DNA of 64,000 nucleotides from Arhodomonas sp051195215 (GCF_051195215.1 NZ_JBNAZM010000020.1:16002-80001); one strand, 5' to 3'; shown: positions 51,953 to 61,466, counted from the first letter of the stretch. Notes: a model not told the origin generated them from the letters alone. A program made the numbers and translations.

Positions 51953-52849
51953 TCACTCGAAATCGCCGCCCTTGAGAAACTGCAGGATACTGGAGAAATC
52001 CCGCTGGCCGTTGCCGTGGGTGCTGTGGGTGGTGTAGAGATTCCGCGCCACCGAGCCCAGCGGCGTGGCCGTGCCCGTGGCGGTGGCCATGTTCATGGCG
52101 AGCCCCAGGTCCTTGGCCATGAGGTCCACCATGAAGCCGGGCCGGTAGCCGTTCGACGCCGGCGCGCCCTCCATGACCCCCGGGTAGGGGTTGTACACCT
52201 GCAGCGCCCAGTTGCTGCCGGAGCTCGCTTTCATGACCTCCGAGAGCACCGCCGGATCGAGGCCGTGGGCCTCGGCCAGGTTGAGCGCCTCCGAGGTGCC
52301 GATCATGAGCACGGCGAGGAGCATGTTGTTGCACATCTTGCCGACCTGCCCGGCGCCGCTGGGGCCGGCGTGGAACACCGCCTTGCCCATGACCTCCAGC
52401 ACCGGCCGGGCGTTTTCCACCGCCTGGGCGTCGCCGCCGCAGATGAACGTCAGCGTGCCCGCCTTCGCGCCGGCGACGCCGCCCGATACCGGGGCATCGA
52501 CGAACGCTATGCCGCGCTCCCTGGCCGCCTCCGCCACCGCGCGTGCATCCTCGGCGGCGATGGTGGAGCAGTCCACCAGTAGCGTATCGTCGCTGACGTT
52601 ATCCAGCAGGCCGCCGCCGTCCATGTAGACCGAGCGCACATGATGCCCGGCCGGCAGCATGGTGATCACCACTTCGGCGCCGGCGGCTGCGGCCACGGCC
52701 GAGTCCGCGCTCTTCGCACCGGCATCCGTGAGTGTGGCGACGGCTTCCGGAACGAGGTCGAATACGGTGACTTCATGGCCTGCCTGGAGCAGGTTGCCGG
52801 CCATGGGGCCACCCATGTTGCCGAGCCCGATGAATGCGATTCGGCTCAT
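51953..52849 (-). CDS. mmsB: 3-hydroxyisobutyrate dehydrogenase
   Basis: 298 residues. NAD-binding FIGLGNMGGPMAGNLLQAGHEVTVFDLVPEAV; substrate motif FVDAPVSGGVAGAKAGTLTFICGG; catalytic lysine in AGQVGKMCNNMLL; C-terminal KDLGLAMNMA. It oxidises 3-hydroxyisobutyrate in valine degradation; a tartronate-semialdehyde reductase role is the alternative, but PVSGGxxGAxxGTL and SNWALQVYNPYPGVMEG resemble MmsB. A LiuR-like dyad lies 23 bp upstream. Confidence 0.85.
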   Translation of the reverse strand: MSRIAFIGLGNMGGPMAGNLLQAGHEVTVFDLVPEAVATLTDAGAKSADSAVAAAAGAEVVITMLPAGHHVRSVYMDGGGLLDNVSDDTLLVDCSTIAAEDARAVAEAARERGIAFVDAPVSGGVAGAKAGTLTFICGGDAQAVENARPVLEVMGKAVFHAGPSGAGQVGKMCNNMLLAVLMIGTSEALNLAEAHGLDPAVLSEVMKASSGSNWALQVYNPYPGVMEGAPASNGYRPGFMVDLMAKDLGLAMNMATATGTATPLGSVARNLYTTHSTHGNGQRDFSSILQFLKGGDFE

Positions 52850-52871
52850 GACTCTCCTCCCCTCCGTGTAG

Positions 52872-52889
52872 GTTTCCGTATACGTAAAC
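52872..52889. promoter_or_regulatory. 18-bp near-palindrome upstream of mmsB
   Basis: GTTTCCGTATACGTAAAC is symmetric at 16 of 18 bases. It lies 22 bp before the mmsB ATG and 170 bp before the pirin gene. The half-site TACGTAAAC resembles the TTTACGTAAACGTAAA type site of LiuR regulators of branched-chain catabolism (recalled, not searched). Confidence 0.5.
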
Positions 52890-53058
52890 GAGTCTGGGCC
52901 GATGGCGTGAAAAAGAAAAGATCACGCAACGTCAATAGCCGGGCGCCGATGACGCGTTGTTGCGACAAGGGAAACGGCGCGTTGCGGCCGAGGGTGTTTC
53001 CGGCGCGCTCCCGAGCCCCCATATTTCCGGTTTCCATGACGTCATCCCGGAGACTCCC

Positions 53059-53916
53059 ATGTCACACAACACTTCGAGCGCGTCTCGCCGGATCACGCGC
53101 GTCGTCCGCGGAATGCCGGCCAGTGACGGCGCAGGCGTGCGTCTGACCCGGATCATCGGCACACCGGAGCTCGACGCGGTGGACCCGTTCCTGATGCTCG
53201 ACGAGTTCCGCTCCGACCAGGCGGACGACTATCTCGCCGGCTTCCCCGAGCATCCGCATCGCGGCTTCGAGACCGTGACCTACATGCTTGCCGGGCGCAT
53301 GCGCCATCGCGACAACCAGGGCAACAGCGGTCTCCTGGGACCCGGCAGCGTGCAGTGGATGACTGCGGGGCGGGGGATCGTGCACTCCGAGATGCCGGAG
53401 CAGGCCGACGGGCTGATGTGGGGGTTTCAGCTGTGGGTCAACCTGCCGGCGGCGGAGAAGATGACCACCCCGCGCTATCTGGACATCGCCGCGGAGCGGA
53501 TTGCCGCCGTGACGCCCGCCCCGGGGGTCACCGTGCGCGTGATTGCCGGGCGTGTGGACGATGCCGAAGGGCCGGTACGCGGCGTCGTGACCGACCCGGT
53601 CTATTTCGACGTGGCGTTCGAGCCGGGTGCCCAATGGTGCGCGAGCGTGCCTGACGGGCATGCGGGCTTCGTCTACGTCTTCGACGGTGCCATGGAGGTA
53701 GCCGCCGATGACGGGGCCCGGTCGGTGAGCCGTGGCGAGCTCGGCGTGCTGAGCGACGGGGCGGACGTCGCGCTCGCCAGCCGTGGTGGCGGTCGCTGCC
53801 TGTTGGTCGCCGGGCGCCCCCTTGGCGAGCCGGTCGCCCGCCACGGCCCGTTCGTGATGAACACCCGTGACGAGCTGATCCAGGCCGTCGAGGATTACCA
53901 GGCAGGCCGGTTCTGA
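53059..53916 (+). CDS. Pirin family protein
   Basis: 285 residues, bicupin. Metal-site residues H65 and H67 in EHPHRGFETVTYML, and H109 and E111 in RGIVHSEMPEQ, match human pirin His56/His58/His101/Glu103. Some homologues are quercetin dioxygenases. The ATG at 53059 follows CCCGGAGAC. It precedes the cox-type operon on the same strand by 121 bp, possibly independently transcribed. Confidence 0.9.
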   Translation: MSHNTSSASRRITRVVRGMPASDGAGVRLTRIIGTPELDAVDPFLMLDEFRSDQADDYLAGFPEHPHRGFETVTYMLAGRMRHRDNQGNSGLLGPGSVQWMTAGRGIVHSEMPEQADGLMWGFQLWVNLPAAEKMTTPRYLDIAAERIAAVTPAPGVTVRVIAGRVDDAEGPVRGVVTDPVYFDVAFEPGAQWCASVPDGHAGFVYVFDGAMEVAADDGARSVSRGELGVLSDGADVALASRGGGRCLLVAGRPLGEPVARHGPFVMNTRDELIQAVEDYQAGRF

Positions 53917-54037
53917 GGCGGGTGCTGCGTTGCAGCAGTGCACGGCCGCAGTCGGCCTTCTATGGTTGCCACAGGTGGTGCGCCGATGACGGTACGCCGG
54001 TTTCGTGCCCACGTGCGCGGCGGGGAGGACCCTGGCG

Positions 54038-54655
54038 ATGGAGATGGAGCAACGACGGGAGCTGCCCTTCGACCGGACCACCGTATGGGCGTCGCTCAAT
54101 GATCCCGTGGTTCTGCGCACGTGTGTCCCCGGCTGCCAGGGCATGGAGCCGCTGGACGAAGGTAGTTACGAGGCGCTGGTCAGCACCAGGATCGGGCCGG
54201 TGAAGGCCCGCTTTCGAGGGCACATCTTCATCGAGAACGCGCGGCCGCCCGAGGCCTACCGGCTGCGCTTCGAGGGCCAGGGTGGCGCCGCCGGCTTCGC
54301 CAAGGGTGCGGCGGACGTGGCACTCGCGGAGACGGATACGGGCACGGAGCTGGGCTACCGGGTGGATGCCACGGTGGGTGGCAAGCTGGCCCAGGTGGGC
54401 TCGCGTATCGTGCTGGGCGCCGCGCGTAAGCTCGCTGACGAGTTCTTCGACAACTTCGAGGCCCATCTCCGTGGTGAATCGATCGAGCCCGCCACCGCCG
54501 GCGGGGTGTCCAGCGCGGGTGCCGTCGAGGAGCCGGCGGCCGCCGAGTCGCCGGAGTCCGCGCCGGTGAAGGGCGAGGCGCGGGCGGACGAGGATGCCCC
54601 GGCAGAGACCGCCGGCGAGAAGGGTGGCTGGCGTTTCTGGCGCCGGCGGAAGTAG
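54038..54655 (+). CDS. coxG: CoxG-like SRPBCC protein
   Basis: 205 residues. Residues 1-145 form a START/SRPBCC helix-grip domain of the CoxG family (ELPFDRTTVWASLNDPVVLRTCVPGCQGME; VGGKLAQVGSRIVLGAARKLADEFFDNF). CoxG recruits CO dehydrogenase to the membrane in the model system. Here, instead of a membrane helix, a 50-residue Ala/Glu/Pro tail ends in basic-aromatic WRFWRRRK. The ATG at 54038 has GGGGAGGA at 9 nt. First gene of the cox-like operon. Confidence 0.85.
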   Translation: MEMEQRRELPFDRTTVWASLNDPVVLRTCVPGCQGMEPLDEGSYEALVSTRIGPVKARFRGHIFIENARPPEAYRLRFEGQGGAAGFAKGAADVALAETDTGTELGYRVDATVGGKLAQVGSRIVLGAARKLADEFFDNFEAHLRGESIEPATAGGVSSAGAVEEPAAAESPESAPVKGEARADEDAPAETAGEKGGWRFWRRRK

Positions 54656-54703
54656 CGGCGGGCTTGCGCTGCGTCGGGCACCGTCTACCTTCGGAGTACA
54701 GCT

Positions 54704-54765
54704 CTTCTCAGAGGCTTTGTCATGGCCGCGCGGATCGGCCGGCGCACGCGAACACCTCCGAGAAG
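54704..54765 (+). promoter_or_regulatory. Inverted repeat in the coxG-coxS gap
   Basis: CTTCTCAGAGG (54704-54714) and CCTCCGAGAAG (54755-54765) pair at 10 of 11 bases across a 40-nt loop. The gap is 200 bp, long for this otherwise tight operon. A leader stem, processing site or internal promoter operator is possible. Confidence 0.35.
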
Positions 54766-54857
54766 CGTAGGAGACGGCGTCATCGCCCCGGCGAGGCGCC
54801 ACGCAGCCAGGCAGAGGCGCCCCAGAAGCGTCGGCCGAGCCAGGAGGAGTCCCGCCC

Positions 54858-55328
<471 letters not shown>

Positions 55329-55329
55329 G

Positions 55330-57699
55330 ATGAGCCAGTCGAGTATCGGTGAGCCCGTTCTGCGTCGCGAGGACGAGCGCTTTCTCCGCGGGCAGGGCCA
55401 TTACACGGACGATCTCCACTTTCCCGGCGAAACGCATGCCTGTTTCCTGCGTTCACCCCACGCCCACGCGCGCATCCGCGGCATCGACACCACCGCGGCG
55501 AAACGGGCGGAGGGTGTGCTCGCCGTCTACACCGGCGACGACCTGGCCGCCGACGGCGTCGGCGGTATCCCCTGCGGCTGGCAGATCACCGACATCAACG
55601 GCGAGCCCATGAAGGAGCCACTGCATCCGGCGCTCGCCCAGGGCAAGGTGCGCTACGTCGGCGATACCGTGGCCGTGGTCATCGCCGAAGGATTCTGGCA
55701 GGCGAAGGACGCCGCCGAGCTCATCGACGTGGATTACGAGCCGCTCGAAGCGGTCGTCTCGCCCACGCGGGCGCTCGCCGACGGTGCGCCCCGCGTCCAC
55801 GACGAGCTCGCCGACAACTGCTGTTACGTCTGGGAGATCGGCGACCGGGGCGCGGTGGACAGTGCCTTCGAGAGCGCTCACCACGTGACCACCGTGGCGC
55901 TCACGAACAACCGCCTGATCCCCAACGCCATAGAGCCTCGGGCGGCGATCGCCATGTACTCGCCCGGCGAGGCGCGCTACACGCTCTACACCACCAGCCA
56001 GAACCCCCATGTCACGCGGTTACTGATGAGTGCCTTCGTTCTCAACGTGCCCGAGCACAAGGTGCGGGTGGTGGCGCCGGACGTGGGCGGAGGCTTCGGC
56101 TCGAAGATCTTCCATTACGCCGAGGAGGCGGTGCTGACCTGGGCGAGCCACAAGGTGGGCCGGCCCGTGCGCTGGACCGCGGAACGCTCGGAGTCGTTCA
56201 CCAGCGACGCCCATGGGCGCGATCACGTCACCCGCGCGGAGATGGCGCTGGACGAGCAGGGCAATTTCCTCGCCATGCGAACCCGCACGACGGCGAATCT
56301 GGGCGCCTACCTGTCCACCTTCGCCCCGAGCGTGCCCACGATCCTCTATGCGACGCTGTTGGCGGGTCAGTACCGCACGCCGCAGATTCACTGCGAGGTC
56401 ACCGCGGCGTTCAGCAATACCGCTCCCGTGGATGCCTACCGCGGCGCCGGTCGGCCCGAAGCCACCTACGTCGTGGAGCGTTTGGTCAGCGCCTGCGCCC
56501 GGGAGATGGGGATCGATCAGGCCGAGATCCGCCGTCGCAACTTCATTCCCACCGATGCCTTCCCTTACCAGACACCGGTGGCCCTCAACTACGATGTGGG
56601 CGACTACGAGGCGACCCTGGATGCGGCCATGGCGCTCGCCGACGTGGCCGGCTTCGAGCAGCGCCGGGCCGAGGCGAAGACCCGCGGGCGCCATCGTGGC
56701 ATCGGCTATTCCACCTACATCGAGGCCTGTGGCCTCGCCCCGTCCAACATCGCCGGCGCCCTGGGGGCGCGGGCAGGGCTGTTCGAGGCCGGCGAGGTGC
56801 GTCTGCACCCCACCGGCAAGGTGACCGTGTTCACCGGCTCACACAGCCACGGTCAGGGCCACGAGACCACGTTCGCGCAGGTCGTCGCCGATCGCCTGGG
56901 GCTGGCGATCGACGACGTGGAGATCGTCCACGGCGATACCGACCGCGTGCCCTTCGGCATGGGAACGTACGGTTCGCGCTCCCTGGCGGTCGGCGGCTCG
57001 GCGATCATGCGCGCGCTCGACAAGGTCATCGACAAAAGCCGCAAGATCGCCGCACACATGCTGGAGGTGGATGTCGCCGACGTGGAATACGATGATCACG
57101 GCACCTTCCGCGTGGCGGGCACCGACAAGACCCTGTCCATGCCCGAGGTGGCCTTCTCCGCCTACGTCCCCCACAACTATCCACTGGAGACGCTGGAGCC
57201 GGGGCTCGACGAGACGGCATTCTACGACCCCACCAACTTCACCTACCCCGCGGGCAGCCACATCTGCGAGGTGGAGGTGGATCCCGACACCGGGCGCGTG
57301 GAGATCGTGAACTTCACGGCCGTGGACGACTTCGGCAACGTCATCAACCCCATGATCGTCGAGGGCCAGGTTCACGGCGGCGTCGCCCAGGGGATCGGCC
57401 AGGCGTTGCTGGAGGGCTGCGTCTACGACGAGGACAGTGGCCAGCTCATCACCGGCAGCTACATGGACTACACCCTGCCGCGGGCCGATGACCTCCCCAG
57501 CTTCCGGGTGGATACCCGCAACACACCGTGTACGCACAACGCGCTGGGCGTGAAGGGTTGCGGTGAGGCCGGGGCCATCGGTGCGCCCGCGGCAGTGGTG
57601 AACGCGGTGATCGACGCGCTCGCGCCACTCGGGGTGAACGATATCGCCATGCCCCTTACGCCCGTGCGTGTATGGCAGTCGATCCGGCAGTCCGCCTGA
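55330..57699 (+). CDS. coxL: Molybdenum hydroxylase large subunit (form II cox-like)
   Basis: 789 residues of the xanthine dehydrogenase/CO dehydrogenase large-subunit family. The active-site loop reads AYRGAGR (369-375), the form II signature; form I CO dehydrogenases have AYxCSFR with the Cu-binding cysteine. The catalytic glutamate E746 (GVKGCGEAGAIGAP) and the Mo-pterin loops GGGFGSKIF and GSHSHGQGHETTFAQ are intact. The real substrate is unknown, an aldehyde, purine or N-heterocycle being as likely as CO. Operon order S-L-M is that of form II. Confidence 0.9.
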   Translation: MSQSSIGEPVLRREDERFLRGQGHYTDDLHFPGETHACFLRSPHAHARIRGIDTTAAKRAEGVLAVYTGDDLAADGVGGIPCGWQITDINGEPMKEPLHPALAQGKVRYVGDTVAVVIAEGFWQAKDAAELIDVDYEPLEAVVSPTRALADGAPRVHDELADNCCYVWEIGDRGAVDSAFESAHHVTTVALTNNRLIPNAIEPRAAIAMYSPGEARYTLYTTSQNPHVTRLLMSAFVLNVPEHKVRVVAPDVGGGFGSKIFHYAEEAVLTWASHKVGRPVRWTAERSESFTSDAHGRDHVTRAEMALDEQGNFLAMRTRTTANLGAYLSTFAPSVPTILYATLLAGQYRTPQIHCEVTAAFSNTAPVDAYRGAGRPEATYVVERLVSACAREMGIDQAEIRRRNFIPTDAFPYQTPVALNYDVGDYEATLDAAMALADVAGFEQRRAEAKTRGRHRGIGYSTYIEACGLAPSNIAGALGARAGLFEAGEVRLHPTGKVTVFTGSHSHGQGHETTFAQVVADRLGLAIDDVEIVHGDTDRVPFGMGTYGSRSLAVGGSAIMRALDKVIDKSRKIAAHMLEVDVADVEYDDHGTFRVAGTDKTLSMPEVAFSAYVPHNYPLETLEPGLDETAFYDPTNFTYPAGSHICEVEVDPDTGRVEIVNFTAVDDFGNVINPMIVEGQVHGGVAQGIGQALLEGCVYDEDSGQLITGSYMDYTLPRADDLPSFRVDTRNTPCTHNALGVKGCGEAGAIGAPAAVVNAVIDALAPLGVNDIAMPLTPVRVWQSIRQSA

Positions 57700-57713
57700 G
57701 CGAGGAGCACACG

Positions 57714-58514
57714 ATGTACGCGTTCGAGTTTCACCGCGCCCATGACATCGACGATGCCCTCCAGCGCATCGCCGCCGATGAGGAGGCCCTGTTCCTCGCG
57801 GGCGGACAGACGTTACTGCAAAGCCTGCGTCAGCGCCTCGCCATGCCTTCGGCACTGGTCGATCTGGGCGGGCTGAAGGCGCTCACCGGCATCGAGCGCG
57901 ACGGTGACGAAATCGACGTGGGGGCCATGGCGCGGCACGCCGAGGTGGCCGCATCCGCCACCGTGCGGGACAGCATCCCTGCGCTCGCCACTCTCGCCGG
58001 CGGCATTGGCGATCACCAGGTCCGAAATATGGGGACCCTCGGCGGATCCATCGCCAACAACGACCCCGCCGCCGACTATCCCGCGGGGGTGCTCGGGCTC
58101 GGCGCCACGGTGGTCACCACCCGTCGCGAGATTCCCGCGGACGACTTTTTCACCGGCATGTTCGAAACGGCGCTGGAGGGTGACGAGCTCATCCTGGGCG
58201 TGCGATTTCCCGTGCCCGGGCGGGCCGGCTATGTGAAGTTCCCGCAGCCGGCGTCACGCTATGCGCTCGTCAGCGTCATGGTGGCGCAGCGCGGCGACGA
58301 GGTGCGGGTCGCCGCCGCCGGTGCAGGCCCTTGTGTGTTTCGGGTGCCGGAAATGGAACAGGCCCTGGCGGCGGACTTCCGCCCCGAGGCGCTGGACGGC
58401 ATCGCCGTCGACCCCGCCGGCCTCAACGAGGACCTCCACGGCACCGCCGAGTACCGGGCGCATCTCGTCGGGGTGATCGCGAAGCGCGCCGTGGCCGAGG
58501 CGGTGAGTTCGTGA
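57714..58514 (+). CDS. coxM: Molybdenum hydroxylase FAD subunit
   Basis: 266 residues, slightly short. FAD motifs AGGQTLL (29-35) and NMGTLGGSIANNDPAADYP (106-124) are present. It hands electrons on to quinone or NAD. The ATG at 57714 follows GCGAGGAG; it begins 15 nt after coxL ends. Its stop is followed by the repeat-rich gap. Confidence 0.92.
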   Translation: MYAFEFHRAHDIDDALQRIAADEEALFLAGGQTLLQSLRQRLAMPSALVDLGGLKALTGIERDGDEIDVGAMARHAEVAASATVRDSIPALATLAGGIGDHQVRNMGTLGGSIANNDPAADYPAGVLGLGATVVTTRREIPADDFFTGMFETALEGDELILGVRFPVPGRAGYVKFPQPASRYALVSVMVAQRGDEVRVAAAGAGPCVFRVPEMEQALAADFRPEALDGIAVDPAGLNEDLHGTAEYRAHLVGVIAKRAVAEAVSS

Positions 58515-58688
58515 AAGAGGAAAGTTTCAAGTAGCACGTTCAAAGCGGGGCAGGCACGGCCGTGCCGAACGGGCGAGGTGCCCGTTCCGGGGTTCGGGTT
58601 TCGCGTTCCGCGTCCCGCGTCCGTGAAGCGCCCGCCCAACGTCGAAGCGGACACTTGCGTCTCGAAACTTTCGACTTTTTGCTGACCA
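58515..58688. repeat. Hairpin-rich spacer before the heptanucleotide repeat
   Basis: Begins GTGAAAGAGGAAAGTTTCAAG (AAGTGGCAAG-type motif family), has the dyad GGCACGGCCGTGCC (58554-58567) and the perfect hairpin GAACGGGC gaggt GCCCGTTC (about 58567-58587), then GTTCGGGTTTCGCG, which could pair with the following CCCGAAA repeats. Confidence 0.5.
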
Positions 58689-58765
58689 CCCGAAACCCGA
58701 AACCCGAAACCCGAAACCCGAAACCCGAAACCCGAAACCCGAAACCCGAAACCCGAAACCCGAGA
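58689..58765. repeat. Tandem heptanucleotide repeat (CCCGAAA)x10 plus one variant
   Basis: Ten perfect copies at 58689-58758 and an eleventh CCCGAGA at 58759-58765, ending 9 nt before the coxD ATG. No interruptions. The 7-bp unit is not a multiple of three, and the upstream frame it would make (a repeating NPKPETR peptide) has no ribosome site. Confidence 0.95.
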
Positions 58766-58774
58766 CGATCCCCG

Positions 58775-59704
58775 ATGGCGAACCGCCACGACTCGCCCGA
58801 TTCCATCGACGCCGTCCAGTCCCTCATGGAGGCCGGCGACTACATCGCCGACCGGCGTCTGGCGACCGCCGTGTTCCTGGCGCTGCGTCTCGGGCGTCCC
58901 CTGTTTCTCGAAGGCGAGGCCGGCACCGGCAAGACCGAGGTGGCGCGGGTGCTGGCCGACCGGCTCGGCCGGCGGTTGCTGCGGCTGCAGTGCTACGAGG
59001 GCCTCGACATGGCCTCGGCGGTCTACGAGTGGAACTATCAGCGCCAGATGGTGGAAATCCGCCTCGCCGAGGCGGGGGGCGTGGTGGATCGCGAGCGGCT
59101 CGCCGAGGACATCTTCGACGAGCGCTTTCTCATTCGCCGGCCGCTGCTGCAGGCCCTGGAGCCGGCGCCGGGCGGGTCGCCGGTGCTGCTCATCGACGAG
59201 CTTGATCGTACCGACGAGCCCTTCGAGGCGTTCCTCCTGGAAGTGCTATCGGACTATCAGGTGAGTATTCCCGAGATCGGGCCGGTGCGCGCCGAACGCC
59301 CGCCGGTGGTGATCATCACCTCCAACCGCACGCGCGAGATCCACGATGCCGTCAAGCGCCGCTGTCTGTACCACTGGGTCGACTACCCGGACGCCCGGCG
59401 CGAGCTGACCATCGTCCGCCGCCGGGCACCGGAGGCCGCGGAGCGGCTGAGCGCCCAGGTGGTCGCCTTCGTCCAGCGCCTGCGCGAGATGCCGCTTTAC
59501 AAGCTCCCCGGCGTTGCCGAAGCCATCGACTGGAGCCAGGCGCTCGCGGCGCTCGACCGCGTGAGCCTGGACCCCGACGTGGTTAGCGAGACGCTGGGCG
59601 CCGTACTCAAGTACCAGGAGGACCTCGAGCGCCTCGACGCCCGGGAAATCGAGACACTGCTCGAGCAGATCAACGCGGAACTCGCCGATGCCCATCACGG
59701 CTGA
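58775..59704 (+). CDS. coxD: MoxR-type AAA ATPase, CoxD-like
   Basis: 309 residues. Walker A GEAGTGKT (47-54), Walker B VLLIDE (137-142), sensor IITSNRTREIHDAVKRRC. CoxD-type AAA ATPases mature the Mo active site with the VWA partner CoxE. The ATG at 58775 (MANRHDSPDS) is chosen; ribosome site is poor, and the tandem repeat ends just before it. The stop overlaps coxE by 17 nt. Confidence 0.9.
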   Translation: MANRHDSPDSIDAVQSLMEAGDYIADRRLATAVFLALRLGRPLFLEGEAGTGKTEVARVLADRLGRRLLRLQCYEGLDMASAVYEWNYQRQMVEIRLAEAGGVVDRERLAEDIFDERFLIRRPLLQALEPAPGGSPVLLIDELDRTDEPFEAFLLEVLSDYQVSIPEIGPVRAERPPVVIITSNRTREIHDAVKRRCLYHWVDYPDARRELTIVRRRAPEAAERLSAQVVAFVQRLREMPLYKLPGVAEAIDWSQALAALDRVSLDPDVVSETLGAVLKYQEDLERLDAREIETLLEQINAELADAHHG

Positions 59705-60935
59705 GGGCCACGGGCGGCTCGCCGAGAACGTGGTGCACTTCGTGCGCCTGCTGCGCGCGAGCGGGTTCGCCCTCGGCCCGGAGCGCAGCCTGGATGCCCT
59801 GGCCGCGTTGGAGGCGGTAGGGCCGTCGGATCGCACCGCCGTTCATGCCGCGCTGGCCGCTGTGCTGGTGCGGGACCGGCGCGAGCAGCCGCTGTTCGAC
59901 CAGGCCTTCGCGCTGTTCTGGCGGCATCCGCGCCTCACCCAGCGCGCCCTGAAGCGTCTCGCCGAGCGCGCGGCAGGCGGCGGTGTCGACGCGCCGGGGC
60001 GAACGCCGCCGCGGCGGCTGGCGGATGCCCTCGCCACGGGCGCGACGCCGTCGGATCCGCAGACCCGCGAGGACGACACCACCGAGGCGTGGAGTACGCT
60101 CACCTGGAGTGACGAGGAACGCCTGCGCCACCAGGACTTCGAGACCATGAGCGCCGCTGAGCTAGCCGCCGCCCACCGTGCCATCGCCCGCATGCCACCG
60201 CCGGTTCCGGCGCGCCCGACGCGCCGTCTGCGTCCCCATCGTCGCGGCGCCTTGCCGGATCCGCGGGCAAGCCTCCGCGCGAGCCTGCGCAGCGGCGCAC
60301 CGGGGATCGAGCTGCGCTTCCGCCAGCGCGTCCGCCGTGATCCGCCGCTGGTAGTACTGTGTGACATTTCCGGCTCCATGAGCCAGTACACGCGCACCTT
60401 TCTCCATTTCCTGCACGCGCTCATGCAACACCGCGAGCGCGTGGAGGTGCTGCTGTTCGGGACACGTCTGACACGCGTCACCCGTTTGCTGGCGAGCCGC
60501 GACGTGGACGAGGCGCTCGCCGCAGCCGGCCGGGCGGCCCCCGACTGGTCCGGCGGCACCCGCATCGGGGAGACGCTCGGCGCGTTCAACCGGCAGTGGG
60601 CGCGGCGGCTCATGGGGCAGGGCGCAGCCGTGGTGCTCCTCACCGACGGTCTCGATCGCGATGCCGGCGCGCAGCTCGCCCAGGAAGCCGCGCGCCTGCA
60701 TCGGCTTGCCCGGCGGGTGATCTGGGTGAATCCGCTGTTGCGCTGGTCGGGTTTCGAGGCGCGTGCGGCGGGGGTGCGCGGATTGCTGCCCCAAGTGGAC
60801 GAGTTCCGGCCGGTGCATAATCTCTTCAGTCTCGAGCAACTGGCCCGTGCGCTTGGCGGAGGACATGGCGAAGGCGAACGCGACGACCTGCGGGCTGCTG
60901 CTCGCCGGGGGAGAAGGGAGGCGCTTCGGCGGTGA
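59688..60935 (+). CDS. coxE: VWA-domain maturation protein, CoxE-like
   Basis: 415 residues. N-terminal helical region, an Arg/Pro-rich middle, and a C-terminal von Willebrand A domain with MIDAS DISGSMSQY (226-234), later GGTRIG and LLTDGLDRD. Works with CoxD as the usual MoxR-VWA pair. Overlaps coxD by 17 nt and the next gene by 71 nt, so the three are tightly coupled. Confidence 0.9.
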   Translation: MPITAEGHGRLAENVVHFVRLLRASGFALGPERSLDALAALEAVGPSDRTAVHAALAAVLVRDRREQPLFDQAFALFWRHPRLTQRALKRLAERAAGGGVDAPGRTPPRRLADALATGATPSDPQTREDDTTEAWSTLTWSDEERLRHQDFETMSAAELAAAHRAIARMPPPVPARPTRRLRPHRRGALPDPRASLRASLRSGAPGIELRFRQRVRRDPPLVVLCDISGSMSQYTRTFLHFLHALMQHRERVEVLLFGTRLTRVTRLLASRDVDEALAAAGRAAPDWSGGTRIGETLGAFNRQWARRLMGQGAAVVLLTDGLDRDAGAQLAQEAARLHRLARRVIWVNPLLRWSGFEARAAGVRGLLPQVDEFRPVHNLFSLEQLARALGGGHGEGERDDLRAAARRGRREALRR

Positions 60936-61464
60936 CAAGCTCATGGCAACGCTGGTTGACGGCACGCCGGTAGCCGTGGCCACCGCGCGGCGGCTGATCG
61001 CCGGCGTCGGTCGGGTGCTCGCCGTCACCCGCCCCGGCCGCGGGGCCCTGGTGGCGGCGCTTCAAGAGGCCGGCTGCGAGGTCCTGGAGACAGCCGACTG
61101 CGAACGTGGCATGGGCGCGAGCATCGCCGCGGGGGTACGCGCCAGCCCGGACGCCGGCGGTTGGTTGATACTGCCCGCGGATATGCCAACGGTATCAGTG
61201 TCGACAATTACTGTAGTCAACGACTGCGTCGTACATGGTAGTCTGATCACACGGCCGGTGTATGACGGCCGGCCCGGGCATCCCGTGGGGTTTCACGCCT
61301 CACTGGGAACCGAGCTTGGCCGGCTCGACGGGGATACCGGCGCGCGCGGCATCGTCGCGCGGCATCGACAGGCAATGACGACCGTCGCCGTCGTGGACCC
61401 GGGCATACACACGGACGTCGACACGCCAGGCGATCTCGCGCGGCTGACGGCGGGAGGAGAGTGA
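60865..61464 (+). CDS. MobA/MocA-type molybdenum cofactor nucleotidyltransferase
   Basis: 199 residues. N-terminal LLLAGGEGRRFGGDKL (11-26) is the NTP-transferase signature, then LPADMP and RPVYDGRPGHPVGF. MocA cytidylylates molybdopterin for xanthine-dehydrogenase-family enzymes, the likely role given the operon. The ATG at 60865 lies within coxE with GGAGG just upstream. Confidence 0.82.
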   Translation: MAKANATTCGLLLAGGEGRRFGGDKLMATLVDGTPVAVATARRLIAGVGRVLAVTRPGRGALVAALQEAGCEVLETADCERGMGASIAAGVRASPDAGGWLILPADMPTVSVSTITVVNDCVVHGSLITRPVYDGRPGHPVGFHASLGTELGRLDGDTGARGIVARHRQAMTTVAVVDPGIHTDVDTPGDLARLTAGGE

Positions 61465-61466
61465 TC

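Noticed and set aside
58689..58765. CRISPR-like array
   Set aside because: Units are directly abutting 7-mers with no spacers and no cas genes.
58562..58774. Longer N-terminus for CoxD reading through the 7-bp repeat
   Set aside because: The added peptide would be a repeating NPKPETR without ribosome site, and copy-number change would shift the frame.
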